Under the pieces are notes generated by a model. The model saw nothing but the letters and a program-made list of their open reading frames with translations, was not told the origin of the DNA and ran no database searches. The translations under genes were made by a program, and so were the position numbers. This document shows positions 26,089-38,459 of a DNA stretch of 64,000 bases, piece by piece; within the stretch, counting starts at the first letter, position 1; every line of letters starts with the position of its first letter. Source of the DNA: an uncultured Bacteroidales bacterium. Lineage in GTDB: Bacteria; Bacteroidota; Bacteroidia; Bacteroidales; F082. The stretch is taken from positions 62,001 through 126,000 of the forward strand of contig CAJOIH010000003.1 of the NCBI GenBank assembly GCA_905234455.1, read 5' to 3'.

Positions 26089-27262
26089 TTCCACCTATCC
26101 TGATTTCACCATCCTGCAAGGTGATTGCATTGGACGGCTGGCTGAGATAGAGGACAACTCTGTCGATGCCATTTTTGCCGATCCACCGTATTTTCTCAGT
26201 AACGGCGGTATCAGCGTCCATAGCGGCAAGCAGGTATGCGTCGATAAAGGTGATTGGGATAAAGGCGGCACTCCCGAATACATCTACGAATTCAACCGTC
26301 AATGGCTTGCCTTGTGCCGTACTAAATTGCGCGATAACGGTACGATTTGGATTAGCGGAACGCATCACAACATCCATGTCGTTATGCGCTGCCTTCAGGA
26401 GTTGGGTTTCAAAGTGCTGAACACCATAACTTGGCAAAAAACCGACCCTCCACCAAATCTCTCTTGCCGGTATTTCAACTTCTCTACCGAGTTGATTATC
26501 TGGGCTCGAAAATCAGAAAAACGGTCGCATAAATTCAATTATGAAGCAATGAAGCAGTTGAATGGCGGACGGCAAATGACAGATGTTTGGCGCATTCCAG
26601 CGGTCGGCTCGTGGGAGAAGCAACAGGGCAAACACCCAACACAAAAACCGTTACGGTTACTTTATCGCATTATTCTTGCCGCCACCGATAAAGGCGACAC
26701 CATTCTCGACCCATTTAGTGGTTCAGGCACTACAGGTATCGCCGCCAATATTCTAGGACGTAAATACATCGGCATAGAACAAGACAAGCAGTTTTGTGAA
26801 TTGTCTTTGCGTCGCCGACAAGCATTAGAGGATGAAAAAACACGCAAAAAACTATTTGATAAAATGCGTTCATCTCCCGAAGAAACTACCGTGCTTATTA
26901 ACCACATGCGTAATACTGACCGCGAAATTGCAATGCAAACTGGCATTACATATATGCGTGCTGGTGACACGAAAGGCTCTTTGCTTGTCAAAGAAGGTTT
27001 TGAGCGTTTAGGGTATGTATGCCTACACACTCATGGCAACAACCCCGAGTTATTCAAATTGACAAAAAAAGGGTTTCAGATTTGGACGACAGAGGCTTTG
27101 CGCGAGAAAGGTTTCTCTGCAGAGAACGCACCTTATTACGCCGTGATGCGTTTTAACCATTCACACCAAGTGCCGTATGACCAACCCATCGATCTTCACA
27201 AACGGCAATACACCGAAGTCGCACACATCCAACCTCTTAGTGATTTCATTGAAATAAAGTAA
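26072..27262 (+). CDS. DpnA-type beta-class DNA adenine methyltransferase
   Basis: The 396-residue protein has the catalytic motif first (DAIFADPPYFLS) and the SAM motif later (TILDPFSGSGTTGIAA), the beta-class order. KHPTQKPLRLL and IGIEQDKQFCELSLRR are typical. The C-terminal third (from about 270) is an extra domain with KEGFERLGYVCLHTHG. In DpnII systems the second methyltransferase can act on single-stranded or hemimethylated GATC DNA and helps the system establish after uptake. It is the last gene of the operon. Confidence 0.85.
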   Translation: MKLINNSTYPDFTILQGDCIGRLAEIEDNSVDAIFADPPYFLSNGGISVHSGKQVCVDKGDWDKGGTPEYIYEFNRQWLALCRTKLRDNGTIWISGTHHNIHVVMRCLQELGFKVLNTITWQKTDPPPNLSCRYFNFSTELIIWARKSEKRSHKFNYEAMKQLNGGRQMTDVWRIPAVGSWEKQQGKHPTQKPLRLLYRIILAATDKGDTILDPFSGSGTTGIAANILGRKYIGIEQDKQFCELSLRRRQALEDEKTRKKLFDKMRSSPEETTVLINHMRNTDREIAMQTGITYMRAGDTKGSLLVKEGFERLGYVCLHTHGNNPELFKLTKKGFQIWTTEALREKGFSAENAPYYAVMRFNHSHQVPYDQPIDLHKRQYTEVAHIQPLSDFIEIK

Positions 27263-27285
27263 TCAAAAAATAAGAAATATAATAA

Positions 27286-28113
27286 TTAGTACAGCAGCAA
27301 CCGTATGGTAAACACATTGGTTTCGCGGCTGGATTCAAAAGTAGGGGGCATCAGATGCACCGCCTTCATCTGGTCGCGCATGGACTTGATGCCAGTACCT
27401 TTGGTCTCAGCCAAGTTGGTGTCATGAAAAATGGCGCTAATGAATGGGTTTCTCAACTCTGAACCAGGCTCACCCAAATGTTCAGGCGACTTCAACGAAA
27501 AACCCGGGTTGTTGATTTCAATACGATTGGAATAACGGATAATCTGTATGGGCCTGTTCACCCTAAATGAGCGATGCATAAAAGCATTGACAATAGCTTC
27601 GCGCAAAGTGTCATTGGGAATATTGATAGGCGTAGAAGCTTGCAATTCCCCATCTTTAAGTTCAAATCCTTTGGGTAAATCGTCAACAATGGCATTTACC
27701 GCCCGATTCACCAATAAGATGAGCGCCCCACGCATATCAATGGTATAATCGAAACGTACGTCGGAACTCTCAACCCATTGGTTGCCTGCCACACGAATAT
27801 AATCAACTCTTAACGCAGGCATCAATCGGCGAAGCGCCATAGCCTTCCCAAACACAATCAAGCCTACATTGGTAAGCACAAAGTTCCCATAACGGTCTTT
27901 CTCACAGGCTTTCAACGCCAATAATAGATCGGTGTCATCGTAAGCAAGTTCCTCAGCGAGAGGGTTCACCTGCTTTCGCAATTTTCTATAGTAGGAAACC
28001 GCATTCTCGTCAATGTCGTCCAAACTGGAGCCTTTCACAATAGCGGTCTCATAAGTATCGGCTGATGAGTCGGTGGAATTCAATTCCTTAAATAATTCGC
28101 TTGCTGTTTTCAT
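27286..28113 (-). CDS. shortened ATP-binding regulator (C-terminal half of AlbA_2/RecG-like protein)
   Basis: The 275-residue protein matches the middle and ATP-binding parts of AlbA_2-type regulators: LTNVGLIVFGKAMALRRLMPALRVDYIRV, NDTLREAIVNAFMHRSF, IEINNPGFSL and LAETKGTGIKSMRDQM. The N-terminal AlbA_2 (Schlafen-like) DNA-binding domain and the usual C-terminal winged helix are absent. An in-frame stop precedes the ATG, so the 5' part is not merely mis-called. It may be a remnant or a stand-alone partner. It converges on the R-M operon. Confidence 0.65.
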   Translation of the reverse strand: MKTASELFKELNSTDSSADTYETAIVKGSSLDDIDENAVSYYRKLRKQVNPLAEELAYDDTDLLLALKACEKDRYGNFVLTNVGLIVFGKAMALRRLMPALRVDYIRVAGNQWVESSDVRFDYTIDMRGALILLVNRAVNAIVDDLPKGFELKDGELQASTPINIPNDTLREAIVNAFMHRSFRVNRPIQIIRYSNRIEINNPGFSLKSPEHLGEPGSELRNPFISAIFHDTNLAETKGTGIKSMRDQMKAVHLMPPTFESSRETNVFTIRLLLY

Positions 28114-28195
28114 ATTGTTATCGAAACCTTAATACTTCACCTTTTAGTAACCCAACTAACCCAAATGTTTCATTTCCTTTGAAACTTTTTTTACT

Positions 28196-28203
28196 TATTT
28201 TTG
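28196..28203 (+). promoter_or_regulatory. -7 box of the alpha/beta hydrolase gene
   Basis: TATTTTTG precedes a TTG start at 28224 with a leader of about 14 bases. Confidence 0.5.
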
Positions 28204-28223
28204 CTTTCAATTCTCTGTTAGCC

Positions 28224-29033
28224 TTGAAAAGCTTCATCTCATATCTCCTCCTTGGCCTGTGCCTCCTATCCTTGCCCTCATTGGCCCAAATGCCTGACAT
28301 GGCATTGTTCGAGGCCCATGTTTACATGGAAGGCAACGACACCCTCCCCTATCGGCTTTACCGTTCGCAGAAGGCTTGTGCGGCGATGGAAACAGCCAGG
28401 ATGACGAAAGCCGACACGATGAAGGAAGCCTTGCCCTTGGTCATCTTTTTGCACGGCGCAGGAGAACGCGGCAACGACAATGTCGCGCAACTGACGCATT
28501 GCGTCCGCTTTTTCCTTGATGATACCATCACCAGCCGTTACCCTTTTCTTTTGATGGTGCCGCAATGCCCGGAGGGAAAACGATGGGTCAACACCGACTG
28601 GAGCTTGCCTGAACACCGGATGGAACCGGAGCCGACCACTGAAATGCAATCCGTGTTTGCTTTGACCGACAGTCTCATTGACAGCGGTATCGTGGATGCC
28701 CAACACGTTTATATCTGCGGCATCTCCATGGGTGGCTTTGGCGTTTGGGACACCTTACAACGTCAGCCGCAACGATTTGCGGCAGCCATCGCCATCTGCG
28801 GAGGAGGTGATCCCGCTTACGCCGAGGCTATGAAAGACCTACCTATCTATATCTTTCACGGGATGCGCGACGGAGTGGTGATGCCCTCACGAAGCACGCA
28901 GATGTACAATGCCTTAAAAGCGGCCGGGAACTCCAAGGCCGTCCTCGTCACTTATCCCGACTTGGGACACGAGTGCTGGGACAAGGCTTTCTCCACCCCC
29001 GGAATCTTCCAATGGCTGTTTGACTACAAATAA
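28224..29033 (+). CDS. secreted alpha/beta hydrolase (prolyl oligopeptidase/esterase type), TTG start
   Basis: TTG 28224 gives a clean signal peptide (LKSFISYLLLGLCLLSLPSLAQ, first residue Met) downstream of a promoter box at 28196-28203. Longer starts would lie upstream of the promoter. The 269-residue enzyme has an oxyanion loop IFLHGAGERGND, nucleophile elbow CGISMGGFG, Asp in FHGMRDGVV and His in YPDLGHECWD. It resembles secreted esterases/peptidases that Bacteroidota use on decorated plant glycans. It appears to be alone in its unit. Confidence 0.75.
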   Translation: MKSFISYLLLGLCLLSLPSLAQMPDMALFEAHVYMEGNDTLPYRLYRSQKACAAMETARMTKADTMKEALPLVIFLHGAGERGNDNVAQLTHCVRFFLDDTITSRYPFLLMVPQCPEGKRWVNTDWSLPEHRMEPEPTTEMQSVFALTDSLIDSGIVDAQHVYICGISMGGFGVWDTLQRQPQRFAAAIAICGGGDPAYAEAMKDLPIYIFHGMRDGVVMPSRSTQMYNALKAAGNSKAVLVTYPDLGHECWDKAFSTPGIFQWLFDYK

Positions 29034-29068
29034 AAATGTGTATCTTTACACGCTCAAACTCCAAACCC

Positions 29069-29536
29069 ATGAAAAAGCCCCTCCTTATCCTGACCTTAAT
29101 ACTCTCCTGTCTGGCAGGAATCGCCCAAGACCCCTCGAAGTGATGGTGCAGATGAAAGCCCAGTATGACCGCACCCAGCTGAGCCGAAAAACCCAGTATA
29201 TCCCAACGAGGGCAGCACGACGCGACTTCGTGGTCAAGGAACTTCAGGAGTTCACCAAGGCTTCGCAAAGTGACCTTATGCTCACCCTCAACGCTTTGGA
29301 GCAACAGGGCTTGGTTTCGTCGATTCACAGCCTCTGGTCGGCCAATGCCCTTTACTTCATGACTACCGAGGAAGTGTTGCAAGAGCTGGTACAGCGCCCT
29401 GATATTGAGAGCATCACGCCCGTCAAACAATACCAATGGATTCCCGAAGCAGAGATAAAGCTCGAAAAGCAAGCACTTTACGAGACTATTGCACCGAATA
29501 TCCAACAGGTGGACGAATCTCGTTCGATGAACGAGC

Positions 29537-29544
<8 letters not shown>
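29069..29544 (+). pseudogene. orphan subtilase (S8) propeptide, frameshifted and cut short
   Basis: The signal peptide is in one frame (MKKPLLILTLILSCLAGIAQDP, ATG 29069). The rest (PLEVMVQMKAQYD to 29544) is in another. One C missing from the CCCC run near 29135 would join them. The text SRKTQYIPTRAARRDFVVKE, GLVSSIHSLWSANALYF and RPDIESITPVKQYQ matches the inhibitor-like propeptide of secreted subtilases. The catalytic domain is absent: after APNIQQVDESRSMNELI comes a stop inside the neighbouring flavodoxin gene. Decay of a protease gene is most likely; a free inhibitor is an alternative. Confidence 0.6.
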
Positions 29545-32812
<3,268 letters not shown>

Positions 32813-32822
32813 GAAGGCACAG

Positions 32823-33659
32823 ATGAAAGACCCTATGACTATTCTGATCACAGGTGCCAGCAGTGGCATCGGTTTCGATGCGGCGCAGGCGCTGGCCCAG
32901 CAGGGGCATCGGGTGTATGCCGCTGCCCGGAGGCTGGAACTGATGGAGCCCCTGAAAGCCTTCGGTGTGCAGCTCCTGAAGATGGACGTCACCGATGAGG
33001 CCTCGATGCGGGAAGGCGTCGAAGCCGTCATCCAAGCCGAGGGTTGTATCGACGTGTTGGTCAACAACGCCGGATACGGCTATTTCGGGGCGATCGAGAA
33101 CGTGCCCATGGAGGAGGCGCGCCGGCAACTGGAGGTGAACGTGTTCGGGTTGGCCCGGCTGACCCAGCTAGTGCTGCCCTACATGCGCCAGCAAGGCAGC
33201 GGCCGCATCGTCAACACCTCGTCCATTGCAGGCAAGATGACGATTTACATGGGTGGCTGGTACAATGTGACGAAATACTCCGTGGAGGCATTCAGCGACG
33301 CTTTGCGCATGGAGGTGAAGCCTTTCGGCATCGACGTGGTGATGATCGAGCCTGGAGCCATCAAGACCAACTGGGGACCCATTGCGGCACAACACCTCAG
33401 GGAATCGTCGGCAGGCACTCCCTACGAGGAGCCGGGCACCCGGTTTGCCGGAAACATGGATTGGTTTTACCAGTCCAACCTGCTCTCGAAGCCGTCGGTT
33501 GTCGCCAAAGCAATCCGCCGTGCCGTCAACAGCCGGCATCCCAAGGCAAGGTACCGCTGCGGACGTTTCTCCGTAGTCGGCTTGTGGGCACACGCCCTTC
33601 TTCCCGCACGTTGGTGGGACGCCATCATGCGGAAAATGGGACGGATAAAGCGTTTTTGA
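32823..33659 (+). CDS. short-chain dehydrogenase/reductase
   Basis: The 278-residue protein has the NAD(P) loop ITGASSGIG, the NNAGYG motif, catalytic Ser in NTSSIAG and Tyr-x3-Lys in WYNVTKYS. The Arg-Arg after the second beta strand (YAAARRLE) favours NADP. The C-terminal hydrophobic stretch is typical of SDRs acting on lipids or steroid-like substrates; the substrate is unknown. ATG 32823 is near the GH97 stop (10 bases), so the genes may be co-transcribed. Confidence 0.85.
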   Translation: MKDPMTILITGASSGIGFDAAQALAQQGHRVYAAARRLELMEPLKAFGVQLLKMDVTDEASMREGVEAVIQAEGCIDVLVNNAGYGYFGAIENVPMEEARRQLEVNVFGLARLTQLVLPYMRQQGSGRIVNTSSIAGKMTIYMGGWYNVTKYSVEAFSDALRMEVKPFGIDVVMIEPGAIKTNWGPIAAQHLRESSAGTPYEEPGTRFAGNMDWFYQSNLLSKPSVVAKAIRRAVNSRHPKARYRCGRFSVVGLWAHALLPARWWDAIMRKMGRIKRF

Positions 33660-33660
33660 C

Positions 33661-34119
33661 TTATTTGATCTTATCCCAGTAGACACTCTCGCCGATGCCC
33701 ATCACCGAGCCTCTCAGCTTGAGCTGTCCCTTGTCGGTGAATTCGACGCGGAGATTGGCACGGATGCCGCGTTGCGGGTCGTAGATCTTGGTGTCGTCCC
33801 AGCGCTGGTGCTTGGCATCGTATTTCAGGTCGCTGAAGATGACGATCTGGTCGCAAGGCACGTTGCGCAGGCTCTTGTCAGGGTTTTTCTCATCGAGGAG
33901 CTTGTTGCCGTTGGCGTCGCGGTCGTGTTCTAGCCAGATGATCTGGCCTTGGTAGTTGCCGTTGGCCTGTTTGGTGATGGCGGCCTTGAACAGGTCGTCG
34001 CCTTGTTTGCCTTGATAGGTACCCACGATGTTGTCGGCTTTGTTATTCAAAACGTTCTGGGCCATGGAGACACCGGCGAATGCCAGCGTGATGGCGAGGA
34101 GCAGGAGTAATTTTTTCAT
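33661..34119 (-). CDS. DUF2147 secreted protein
   Basis: A signal peptide ending SMAQ is followed by a 130-residue DUF2147 domain: IVGTYQGKQGDDLFKAAI, YQGQIIWLEHDRDANG, and a closing LRGSVMGIGESVYWDKI. The function of the family is unknown; it forms a small periplasmic beta-barrel-like fold. Promoter box TATCTTTG lies on the minus strand at 34139-34146. Its stop is 1 base from the SDR stop on the other strand. Confidence 0.85.
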   Translation of the reverse strand: MKKLLLLLAITLAFAGVSMAQNVLNNKADNIVGTYQGKQGDDLFKAAITKQANGNYQGQIIWLEHDRDANGNKLLDEKNPDKSLRNVPCDQIVIFSDLKYDAKHQRWDDTKIYDPQRGIRANLRVEFTDKGQLKLRGSVMGIGESVYWDKIK

Positions 34120-34220
34120 AATTGTTCAAGTTTCAATGCAAAGATAGCCATTTATAGAAAAAATCATACCAATAATCCGAAAAAGAGTCATAATTTTACC
34201 GCGTTAAAAAAGAGCAAGTC

Positions 34221-34973
34221 ATGGACATTCGCAAGTTTTTTCTATTTATCTTATTGATTTTCAGTGTTTTAATTATAAAAGCTCAAGACAGTTGGCATTT
34301 CAATGTCGGTTTGGGTGCTTCGCTCAACACAGGCAATGTCAACAACATCAACGTCAGCCACGACGCTGCTGTCGACCGCAACGACAGCCTCATTGCCCTT
34401 GACTTCCACTACAAGTTGCTTTACAGCTCGTTGATCAACAAGACTGCCTTTGGACATGCCAATTGGGAGACGACCAATTTCGAGGTCAACGGCGGCGTGA
34501 AGGCCGACCTGTACCAATACGACAAATACTCGCCGTTTTTGGCCTGTGAGATGCTCACCAACCGATTCAAGGGTTATGACCTGAAGTTGAGCGGGCTCAT
34601 CGGCATGAAGTTCCGCATCTACACCGTACCTTCGTTTTGCGACTATTCCATCAGCGGCGCTTTCGTTTACGATTGGAACGACTTCACCGACGAGACGCAT
34701 CTGCCCAACAACAACTACCGTGTCTCCATCCGTCCCAAGATCATCCAGAAGCTCACCGACAACCTCACGTTGCGCCATATGACGTTTTACCAACCATCGG
34801 TACTCGACTGGAGCGATTACATCATCAGCAGCAACACGGTGTTGCAGACCCAGATCACCCGCAAGGTCTTCCTCGACTTCTCGTTCACCTACGAATACCG
34901 CAGCTACGTCCCTTCGGAGAACTATAAGAAACACGATATCCTTTCGGAGGTCTCGATCCGATTCAAAGTTTAA
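34221..34973 (+). CDS. DUF481-like outer-membrane beta-barrel protein
   Basis: A signal peptide (to IIKAQ) precedes 225 residues of alternating beta strands with periodic aromatic residues: FNVGLGASLNTGNVNNINV, ALDFHYKLLYSS, WETTNFEVNGG, FLDFSFTYEYRSY and a C-terminal SEVSIRFKV. The last strand ends in an aliphatic residue rather than the more usual aromatic. The pattern fits DUF481 barrels of unknown role. It is 20 bases from the C69 peptidase gene and may be co-transcribed. Confidence 0.7.
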   Translation: MDIRKFFLFILLIFSVLIIKAQDSWHFNVGLGASLNTGNVNNINVSHDAAVDRNDSLIALDFHYKLLYSSLINKTAFGHANWETTNFEVNGGVKADLYQYDKYSPFLACEMLTNRFKGYDLKLSGLIGMKFRIYTVPSFCDYSISGAFVYDWNDFTDETHLPNNNYRVSIRPKIIQKLTDNLTLRHMTFYQPSVLDWSDYIISSNTVLQTQITRKVFLDFSFTYEYRSYVPSENYKKHDILSEVSIRFKV

Positions 34974-34993
34974 CCGCCTCGAAAAAACACCCT

Positions 34994-36676
34994 ATGAAAA
35001 GACTCTTCGTCACCCTATTGCTCGCCGTGCTGGGTTGGGAATCCGCATCGGCCTGCACCAACTTGATTGTTGGCAAGAAAGCGTCTGCCGACGGCAGCGT
35101 GATGTGCACCTATAACTGCGACGGCTTCGGCTTTTCGGGCTCGCTGTCGTACAGCCCGGCAGGCTGGCATGAACCCGGCGAGCTGATCGCCATCCATGGC
35201 TGGGGACCGCCCCACGAAGGGCAATACGTCCGGCAGGTGGAATACACTTACAATGTGGTGGGCCTGATGAACGAGAAGCAGGTGACCATTGTGGAAACCA
35301 CCTTCGACGGACGGCTCGAGCTGGTGAACCGCGACGGGCTGTTGGACTATTTCAGCTTGATGCGTCTGGCCTTGCAACGTTGTTCGACTGCCCGCGAAGC
35401 CATCAAATGCATGGTGGAGCTGGTAGAGGAATACGGTTACAACAGCAGCGGCGAGACCCTCACCATCTGCGATCCCAACGAGGCCTGGATCATGGAGATC
35501 ATCGGCAAGGGACCGGGAAAACAAGGTGCCGTGTGGGTGGCACTGAGGGTTCCGGATGACTGCATCTGCGCTCATGCCAACTTGAGTAGAATCAGACAGA
35601 TACCTTTAGGGAAGACTAGCATCAGCAGCAAAAACCTCAAGAAGATTTTCAATCCTGAAATAGATTGCGTTTATGCCCACGATGTGATTTCGTTTGCCCG
35701 TGAGAAGGGGTTCTTCAGCGGCAAGGACGAGGACTTCTCGTTCCGCGATGCCTACTGCCCCATCGACTTCGAGAATGTGCGCTACGCCGACGCCCGCGTA
35801 TGGAGCTTCTTCAGGCATCACCGTACCGATATGGACCAGTACCTACCCTATATCAATGGCGAATTCGATGTCTGCGACCACCTGCCGCTTTGGGTGAAGC
35901 CCGACACGAAGCTCTCGCTGCGCGACTTGCAGCAGGACATGCGCGATCATTTCGAGGGCACGCCGTTGGACATGACTTCCGACATGACTGCCGGTCCCTG
36001 GGGTATGCCGATACGTCCGCTGCCTATGCATTTCAAGGACAGCGACAGCCTGGCCTATTTCCGTGAGCGGCCCATCGCCTGCCAGCAGAGCGGTTTCACC
36101 ATGACCTGCCAGATGCGTTCGTGGCTACCCAACGACGTGGGCGGCGTCACCTGGTTCAACTGCGACGACGCCAACATGGTGGCCTACGTGCCCCTCTACT
36201 GCTGCATCACCCAGGTGCCCGACTGTTTCCGGCCGGAGAACAACCCCCGCGCCGAGTTCAGCGACCAATCGGCCTTCTGGATGAACAACTGGGTGGCCAA
36301 CATGGTCTATCCCCGCTATTCGATGATGATCGGTGACCTGCGCAAGGCCCAGAAAGAGCTGGAGGACTATTACTTTGCCGACCAGGACAAGGTATTGGAC
36401 GACATTAAGGATTTGATGCCCGCTGATCGGCAGAGTTATCTGAACAAGAAAAGCATCGCCTACGCCGAAAAGATGATGCAGCGTTGGGACCAGCTGGCCA
36501 AGTTCCTCATTGTCCGCTACAACGACCAGATTGTCCGCCACGTGGACGAGAACGGCCAGTTCACCCGCTGGGGTCACGACACGCCAGGCTACGACCAGCA
36601 GTTCATCGACGCCATCGGCAAATCCACCGGCGACCGGTATCTCCTGAAGGAGGTCATCGACCGGAGGGAACGGTAA
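34994..36676 (+). CDS. C69-family dipeptidase (secreted Ntn hydrolase)
   Basis: This 560-residue protein has a signal peptide cleaved before Cys21 (ASA-CTNLIVGKKASADGS). That frees the N-terminal cysteine nucleophile of peptidase family C69, and no separate propeptide is needed. LTICDPNEAWIMEIIGKGP and CICAHANLSRIRQ are further family segments. It probably acts in the periplasm or is secreted and splits dipeptides, which fits the peptide-fermenting habits of many Bacteroidales. Confidence 0.88.
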   Translation: MKRLFVTLLLAVLGWESASACTNLIVGKKASADGSVMCTYNCDGFGFSGSLSYSPAGWHEPGELIAIHGWGPPHEGQYVRQVEYTYNVVGLMNEKQVTIVETTFDGRLELVNRDGLLDYFSLMRLALQRCSTAREAIKCMVELVEEYGYNSSGETLTICDPNEAWIMEIIGKGPGKQGAVWVALRVPDDCICAHANLSRIRQIPLGKTSISSKNLKKIFNPEIDCVYAHDVISFAREKGFFSGKDEDFSFRDAYCPIDFENVRYADARVWSFFRHHRTDMDQYLPYINGEFDVCDHLPLWVKPDTKLSLRDLQQDMRDHFEGTPLDMTSDMTAGPWGMPIRPLPMHFKDSDSLAYFRERPIACQQSGFTMTCQMRSWLPNDVGGVTWFNCDDANMVAYVPLYCCITQVPDCFRPENNPRAEFSDQSAFWMNNWVANMVYPRYSMMIGDLRKAQKELEDYYFADQDKVLDDIKDLMPADRQSYLNKKSIAYAEKMMQRWDQLAKFLIVRYNDQIVRHVDENGQFTRWGHDTPGYDQQFIDAIGKSTGDRYLLKEVIDRRER

Positions 36677-36700
36677 TTTGCGGGATCAAGGAAGTTTTTG

Positions 36701-37606
36701 TTACAGGCATTTCGCTGTTGCTGCCGCCAGTCGGGCGTTGTTGAGCACCAGTTGTATGTTGGAGGCGAGGCTGTCGCCACCGGTAAGGTCTTTCACCCGG
36801 GCCAGCAGGTAAGGCGTGGTCTCTTTGCCGTGGATGCCCAGCCGTTTGGCGTCGGCAATGGCTTCGTCGATGGCTGCGTTGATGCGGTCGGCGTCCATGG
36901 AATATTCCTCAGGGATGGGGTTGGTGACAAGCATGCCACCGCCGAGGCCCATCTCCTGCTTGGCGCGGAAGGCCGCTGCCAGCTCCTCGGGCGTGTCGAT
37001 ACGGTAATCCACTTTGAAGCCGCTCTTGCGGGTATAGAAGGCCGGAAGCTCCTCTGTGCCGTAGCCGATCACGGGAACGCCTTTGGTCTCCAGGTATTCC
37101 AACGTCAGGCCCAGGTCGAGGATCGACTTGGCGCCGGCGCAGATCACCATGACGGGGGTGCGGGCCAGCTCCTCGAGGTCGGCGGAGATGTCCATGGTGA
37201 CTTCAGCGCCACGGTGCACGCCGCCCACGCCGCCGGTGGCGAACACTTTGATGCCTGCCAGTGCGGCGATGATCATGGTGGTGGCCACGGTGGTGGCGCC
37301 ATCCTCTCCTCGGGCCACCAGCACTGGAAGGTCGCGACGCGAGGCTTTGGTCACGGCGGGACCTTTCTTGCCGAGGTATTCGATTTCATCCGGGGTAAGC
37401 CCCGCTTTCAACCTGCCTTTGATGACGGCGATGGTGGCAGGCACGGCGCCTCCTTCGCGGATGGTCTGTTCCACGCGAAGGGCCGTCTCCACGTTTTGGG
37501 GATAAGGCATTCCGTGCGAGATGATGGTCGATTCGAGGGCTACGACGGGCTTGCCGGCTTGCATGGCGGCAGCCACTTCGGGTGAGAGATCAAGGTATTT
37601 GTTCAT
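36701..37606 (-). CDS. psuG: pseudouridine-5'-phosphate glycosidase
   Basis: The 301-residue protein has the family text VALESTIISHGMPYPQN, TKASRRDLP, FATGGVGGVHRGAE and VICAGAKSILDLGLTLEYLET. The Lys of CAGAKSILD fits the Schiff-base lysine. It splits pseudouridine 5'-phosphate into uracil and ribose 5-phosphate, the second step of pseudouridine breakdown. It overlaps psuK by 17 bases and is the second gene of that operon. Confidence 0.95.
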   Translation of the reverse strand: MNKYLDLSPEVAAAMQAGKPVVALESTIISHGMPYPQNVETALRVEQTIREGGAVPATIAVIKGRLKAGLTPDEIEYLGKKGPAVTKASRRDLPVLVARGEDGATTVATTMIIAALAGIKVFATGGVGGVHRGAEVTMDISADLEELARTPVMVICAGAKSILDLGLTLEYLETKGVPVIGYGTEELPAFYTRKSGFKVDYRIDTPEELAAAFRAKQEMGLGGGMLVTNPIPEEYSMDADRINAAIDEAIADAKRLGIHGKETTPYLLARVKDLTGGDSLASNIQLVLNNARLAAATAKCL

Positions 37607-38450
37607 ATTGTTCTTTGAGTTTATTGTTTACAGTATCAAGGCTTTCGACGGTGATTCTGGCACAACGGAGTCCCACCTTGGCAGCCTCCTCGATGGAGGC
37701 TTGGGGTCCCGCGTGGATAATGCCGGCCATTAATGCATCGCCGGCACCGGTAGTATTCATCACTTGGCAAGGCAAGGAAGCAAAACGGGTGATCACGCCA
37801 TTATCTAGAACCTCTAGACCTTCGGCGCCGAGGCTGACGAAGATACGATGGATGCCTGTGGCGGGGTTCAAGAGCTCCCATTCCAGGTGATTGCATTTGA
37901 GCGTGAAAAAGGTTTTCTTCCTTGATTGGGCGAGGGCTTCTTTGACTTTCGGGGCTTTGGCTCCCGAGACGGCATCGATATAAAGCGGTGCTTCCGCATG
38001 GTCGATGAGGTAGGCCAGGCTCTCCAAGGGGAGGTTCGCATCAGCCACCAAGGCGTCCACTGGACCGATTTGAGCGAGTTTCGAGGCGATCCATTCCGGT
38101 GTGATGCCATTGACGGTCAGCATGTCGGATACCCCACCTACCATCTCGCCGTCGCAGTTGTTGATGCTCAGGTAGCAGGAATGGGTGTCGTCGGCCGCGA
38201 CGTCGCACAGGCTGATGTCGATGTTCGCCTTGTGGCAGCTGTCGGCGGTAAATTGCCCGAGGCTGTCGCTGCCAAAAACGGTGAGGAACACCACCTCGTT
38301 GCCCAGCAGGGCGAGGTTATGTGCGATGTTGCGGGCCACGCCGCCCGCCATCAGGCGCACCGTTCCCGGATTGGAATCGCCGGGCACAAAAGGCTTATGG
38401 GTCGTTGCTACGATGTCGGCATTGGCGCCGCCGATGACACAGTATCTCAT
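37590..38450 (-). CDS. psuK: pseudouridine kinase, PfkB family
   Basis: The 286-residue PfkB kinase has the N-terminal MAGGVARNIAHNLALLG signature and the catalytic NTTGAGDALMAGI with its Asp base. Adjacent psuG defines the substrate as pseudouridine. Operon order is psuK-psuG. Promoter box TATCTTTG lies on the minus strand at 38474-38481, inside the last codons of aat. Confidence 0.9.
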   Translation of the reverse strand: MRYCVIGGANADIVATTHKPFVPGDSNPGTVRLMAGGVARNIAHNLALLGNEVVFLTVFGSDSLGQFTADSCHKANIDISLCDVAADDTHSCYLSINNCDGEMVGGVSDMLTVNGITPEWIASKLAQIGPVDALVADANLPLESLAYLIDHAEAPLYIDAVSGAKAPKVKEALAQSRKKTFFTLKCNHLEWELLNPATGIHRIFVSLGAEGLEVLDNGVITRFASLPCQVMNTTGAGDALMAGIIHAGPQASIEEAAKVGLRCARITVESLDTVNNKLKEQYEQIP

Positions 38451-38459
38451 ATTCAGTCC

